Assembly (NCBI GenBank): GCA_030604345.1
Contig: JAUVWB010000063.1
Location: forward strand, 1 to 7,968
DNA length: 7,968 nt
Direction: 5' to 3'
From: Desulfofustis sp.
GTDB lineage: Bacteria; Desulfobacterota; Desulfobulbia; Desulfobulbales; Desulfocapsaceae
Shown: positions 6,291 to 7,968 of the stretch, in pieces
Layout: each line of letters starts with the position of its first letter
Numbering within the stretch: the first letter of the stretch is position 1
Notes under the pieces: generated by a model
Database searches by the model: none
The model's input: only the letters and a program-made list of their open reading frames with translations
Told to the model about the DNA's origin: nothing
Program-made: the position numbers and the translations under genes

Positions 6291-7034
6291 TCATGACCGG
6301 GCGTGGATGGTGGGAAAGCTCGCCTCTGCCTCCGTCCGCCCTCCTGCCGTGCGCAGACCCTTTTGTACCTGCTCGAGTAGCTCTTCCCCGTTCAGCCGTC
6401 CGTCTTGGAATTCATCTTCAAGTTCGGTGACAAGCAGGGCGTCGTGCAGGCAATCCATCTCCCTCGAGCGCTCGGTGATCGCCTGGTCGTCGCCGGACAG
6501 AACCTGGCAGACCTCGTCGATCATGGCCGCCTTCGCGCCCAGTCGGCCCAACACCTCTTGCGCGATTTCGACACGGGAGTCGATTGGTGATTGCGGTGCG
6601 GTGGCGCTCCCCCCGATACCGGTCTTCGCCCTGCCGCTTCCCTCGAGATATGCGGCGCAGAGCACCACTGCCAGTTTGGCATTTTCTCGGGTAGCGATCT
6701 TTTCGGCATGGCGAGCCAACCTGAGCATTCTGCCTATCTGTTTGAAGTCAGAGCGGTAAAAACGCTTCATCTCCACTGCCACCTTATCTTTGAGCAGGCT
6801 GTCCTGGGCCCCGACGAATCCTTCCGGCAGGGTGCCGATACACTGTTCGGCGAACTTGCAATAGGCGGCGCAGCCAAAATCCAGCTTCGGGTTGACGAAG
6901 CGGTGACCACACTGCCGACAGGTTCTGGTGGTATCGTCCTTGTAAAACTCCACCGACTTACCGCACTGGGGGCAGGCCACTTCATAGATCGCATCCTCAT
7001 TCCAGTATTGCATATCCTGACCGGGACATTTCAT
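6291..7034 (-). CDS. Zinc-ribbon protein with a degenerate HD-hydrolase-like domain
   Basis: This 247-residue cytoplasmic protein has an N-terminal metal-binding module: C21-x2-C24 and C39-x2-C42 form a zinc ribbon (CPQCGK, CRQCGHRF), and C55, C59 and C65 in GCAAYCKFAEQC add a second cysteine cluster. Residues about 80-205 follow a family I know from Desulfobacterota as zinc-ribbon HD phosphohydrolases (LLKDKVAVEMKRFYRSDFK, ARHAEKIA, CAAYL, LGAKAAMIDEVC, LHDALLVTELEDEF). Family members have YLHDIG and GHHHH at the metal site; here the equivalents are YLEGSG (129-134) and LSGDDQ (179-184). Only H109 remains, so catalysis is unlikely. The C-terminus is charged. GGGAGG at 7041-7046 is six bases from ATG 7034; the longer frame from 7073 is not needed. 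Its promoter carries an FNR-type box. The family comparison is from memory. Confidence 0.83.
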   Translation of the reverse strand: MKCPGQDMQYWNEDAIYEVACPQCGKSVEFYKDDTTRTCRQCGHRFVNPKLDFGCAAYCKFAEQCIGTLPEGFVGAQDSLLKDKVAVEMKRFYRSDFKQIGRMLRLARHAEKIATRENAKLAVVLCAAYLEGSGRAKTGIGGSATAPQSPIDSRVEIAQEVLGRLGAKAAMIDEVCQVLSGDDQAITERSREMDCLHDALLVTELEDEFQDGRLNGEELLEQVQKGLRTAGGRTEAEASFPTIHARS

Positions 7035-7111
7035 GATGAGCCTCCCATGGGATGTGTTTTCGTTTTCCGCCACGCCGGGCTGTGCCAGAAGAATGGTTCT
7101 CGATGGTTCGT

Positions 7112-7153
7112 ATCATAGGCGATTTTTGACCACCTGCAATTGATCTAGGTCAA
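7112..7153 (-). promoter_or_regulatory. Promoter with FNR/CRP-type box for the zinc-ribbon/HD-like gene
   Basis: TTGATCTAGGTCAA (7140-7153) fits the FNR-type consensus TTGAT-N4-ATCAA with one mismatch. On the minus strand a -10 element TATGAT lies at 7112-7117, giving a start near 7105. The box is then centred at about -41.5, the classical class II activator position. The -35 region is poor, as expected for an activator-dependent promoter. The regulator could be any FNR/CRP-family protein. Confidence 0.6.
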
Positions 7154-7392
7154 GACTGTTGGGAACCTTGAAAAAATGCCCTGTCACCCTATCTCATCGT
7201 TGCGCAATCACCTTTTGTCCTGGCACTATCAGGTATACTCCTGTGGCAAAACGGTGCGCACACCTCGATCTTGAACGAAATTTCGAATTTCTCAAGTTCC
7301 CCGGTACTGCGTGCTGGTATTGCACCCGCACATGGTTGGTGGCGCCCGCTCGGAATAAAATGAGATTTTGCATAATGCTCCCCGATAGATGA
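7154..7392. other. Non-coding stretch with no recognised element
   Basis: Between the FNR-type box and the promoter at 7393 I see no convincing gene. A 77-codon + strand frame (7159-7392) lacks a ribosome-binding site and recognisable protein features. I find no tRNA, repeat or clear terminator here. Confidence 0.5.
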
Positions 7393-7422
7393 TTGACAAG
7401 GGTTCCTCCGGGGCAGTACTAT
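7393..7422 (+). promoter_or_regulatory. Sigma-70-type promoter upstream of the MetF-like gene
   Basis: A perfect -35 TTGACA (7393-7398) and TACTAT (7417-7422) as -10 are 18 bases apart. The predicted start near 7429 leaves a leader of about 225 bases before the MetF-like start codon. A 12-bp palindrome TTTAAGCTTAAA (7436-7447) lies just downstream of the start, where a repressor operator could sit. Confidence 0.65.
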
Positions 7423-7435
7423 AAACCAGTCTTAA

Positions 7436-7447
7436 TTTAAGCTTAAA
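7436..7447. promoter_or_regulatory. Palindrome TTTAAGCTTAAA near the predicted transcription start
   Basis: A perfect 12-bp palindrome, about 7 to 18 bases after the predicted start of the MetF leader. This is a typical operator position, but the sequence is AT-rich and no regulator is identified. Confidence 0.35.
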
Positions 7448-7503
7448 ATCATTTGATCATAACCCGGTCCCGTCAGCCGTGATCACCATCCCACCAATAT
7501 AAA

Positions 7504-7580
7504 GACAAGACGACTCGTCATTGTCTCGTTGGCCTTGAGGCTTCCCGGCCTCAAGCGGCGGACGGCGCGGCTCTCTTTTT
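7504..7580 (+). other. Structured leader of the MetF-like gene: two hairpins and a T-run
   Basis: Hairpin one pairs GACAAGAC (7504-7511) with GTC-A-TTGTC (7517-7525) using one bulged A and a 5-base loop. Hairpin two pairs CTTGAGGC (7534-7541) with GCCTCAAG (7548-7555), a perfect 8-bp stem with a 6-base loop. A GC-rich stretch then leads to CTCTCTTTTT (7571-7580). The T-run is 15 bases past the second stem, so this is not a canonical terminator, though an attenuator or RNA-sensing leader is possible. I could not match it to a known riboswitch. Confidence 0.45.
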
Positions 7581-7655
7581 GTTGATTGCGTGTCAGGAAA
7601 GAAGCTGTTTTTGACCTACTTCCAAGAGCAATTCAAGCTGACGTAAGGAGGTTCA

Positions 7656-7968
7656 ATGGAAGCTGCCGCCACCAGCCAGGTCTCCCACCCCGCCCCCCTG
7701 ATTGTCGAACTGGACCCGCCCAAGGGGAGTAATCTGCAGCCCTTCCTTGCCACCGCCTTAAACCTCAGGGGCCGGGTGCAAGGCATCCGGGTCACGGACA
7801 ATGAACATGCCATTATGCGCATGGCCCCTTTGGCTCCTTGTCTGGCCTTGCAAGAAAAAGGTTTTACGCCGGTGATGGTGATCAACGGCCGGGACCGCAA
7901 TCGATTGTCTTTCCAGTCCGACCTGTTGTGTGCCGCCGCTTTGGGGATCACCGGTATCGTCATCAAAG
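7656..7968 (+). CDS. metF: Methylenetetrahydrofolate reductase family (MetF-like), N-terminal part, 3' end outside window
   Basis: The first 104 codons of a flavin-dependent methylenetetrahydrofolate reductase are present and open to the right edge. The enzyme reduces 5,10-methylene- to 5-methyl-tetrahydrofolate for methionine synthesis or, in anaerobes with a Wood-Ljungdahl pathway, for the methyl branch. Family signatures are VELDPPKG (17-24), VTDNEHAIMRMAPL (50-63), and the flavin/folate region INGRDRNRLSFQSDLL (80-95) followed by AAALGITGI. The short lead-in before the first strand fits the compact bacterial form. A perfect TAAGGAGG (7644-7651) lies four bases before ATG 7656. It is read from the promoter at 7393 through a long structured leader. 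The cut end leaves open whether a partner gene such as metV follows. Confidence 0.9.
   Translation, partial: MEAAATSQVSHPAPLIVELDPPKGSNLQPFLATALNLRGRVQGIRVTDNEHAIMRMAPLAPCLALQEKGFTPVMVINGRDRNRLSFQSDLLCAAALGITGIVIK

Noticed and set aside
6289..6298. Palindrome GGTCATGACC at the end of the zinc-ribbon gene
   Set aside because: Ten bases only, overlaps the stop codon, and has no T-run or second arm to make it a terminator.
5989..6759. 256-codon + strand reading frame
   Set aside because: It is antisense to the universal stress and zinc-ribbon genes, spans their intergenic promoter, and is rich in Ser, Arg and Pro as expected of a shadow frame.
7159..7392. 77-codon + strand reading frame
   Set aside because: No ribosome-binding site, unusual Cys/Arg composition, no recognisable features, and it ends just before the MetF promoter.
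7616..7966. 116-codon minus-strand reading frame at the right edge
   Set aside because: It is antisense to the MetF-like coding sequence, which has clear family motifs and a perfect ribosome-binding site.

Overview
The window looks like chromosomal DNA of an anaerobic, Gram-negative, sulfate-reducer-like member of the Desulfobacterota (Desulfobulbales-type). This is an inference from gene content: a sigma-54 activator, a DUF3786 protein, a zinc-ribbon plus HD-like protein of a kind I associate with that phylum, a universal stress protein, and a MetF-type methylenetetrahydrofolate reductase. Nothing in the window shows an insertion sequence, phage, CRISPR array, tRNA or rRNA.

Layout. (1) Bases 1-1786, + strand: the 3' part of a sigma-54 dependent regulator (GlrR/QseF-like C-terminus), followed closely by a gene for an exported protein of unknown function. 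Both probably end at a 14-bp inverted-repeat terminator at 1824-1860. (2) 1879-2538, - strand: an exported protein with three near-identical copies of a W-S-S-D-E-R-G-E-A motif and a possible OB-like C-terminal domain. It is preceded by a textbook -24/-12 sigma-54 promoter (2682-2698), a leader with two hairpins, and three dyad-symmetric elements further upstream that could be activator sites. The regulator at the left edge is an obvious candidate activator, but this is not proven. (3) 2988-4693, + strand: a DUF3786 protein and a ten-helix EamA/DMT-family permease. (4) 4782-6141, - strand: a universal stress protein and a beta-hydroxyacid dehydrogenase (3-hydroxyisobutyrate dehydrogenase/GarR family), probably one operon read from a sigma-70-type promoter at 6203-6232. 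(5) 6291-7034, - strand: a zinc-ribbon protein whose HD-hydrolase-like domain has lost its HD pair, preceded by an FNR-type box placed at about -41.5 from a predicted start. (6) 7035-7655: a long non-coding stretch holding that promoter and, on the + strand, a consensus-35 promoter with a roughly 225-nt structured leader. (7) 7656 to the right edge: the first 104 codons of a MetF-type methylenetetrahydrofolate reductase.

The most interesting unit is the sigma-54 promoter, dyads and repeat protein at 1879-2854, next to a sigma-54 activator gene: a compact candidate envelope-response circuit with an output protein family I do not recognise. The degenerate HD protein under apparent FNR-type control is the second point of interest.
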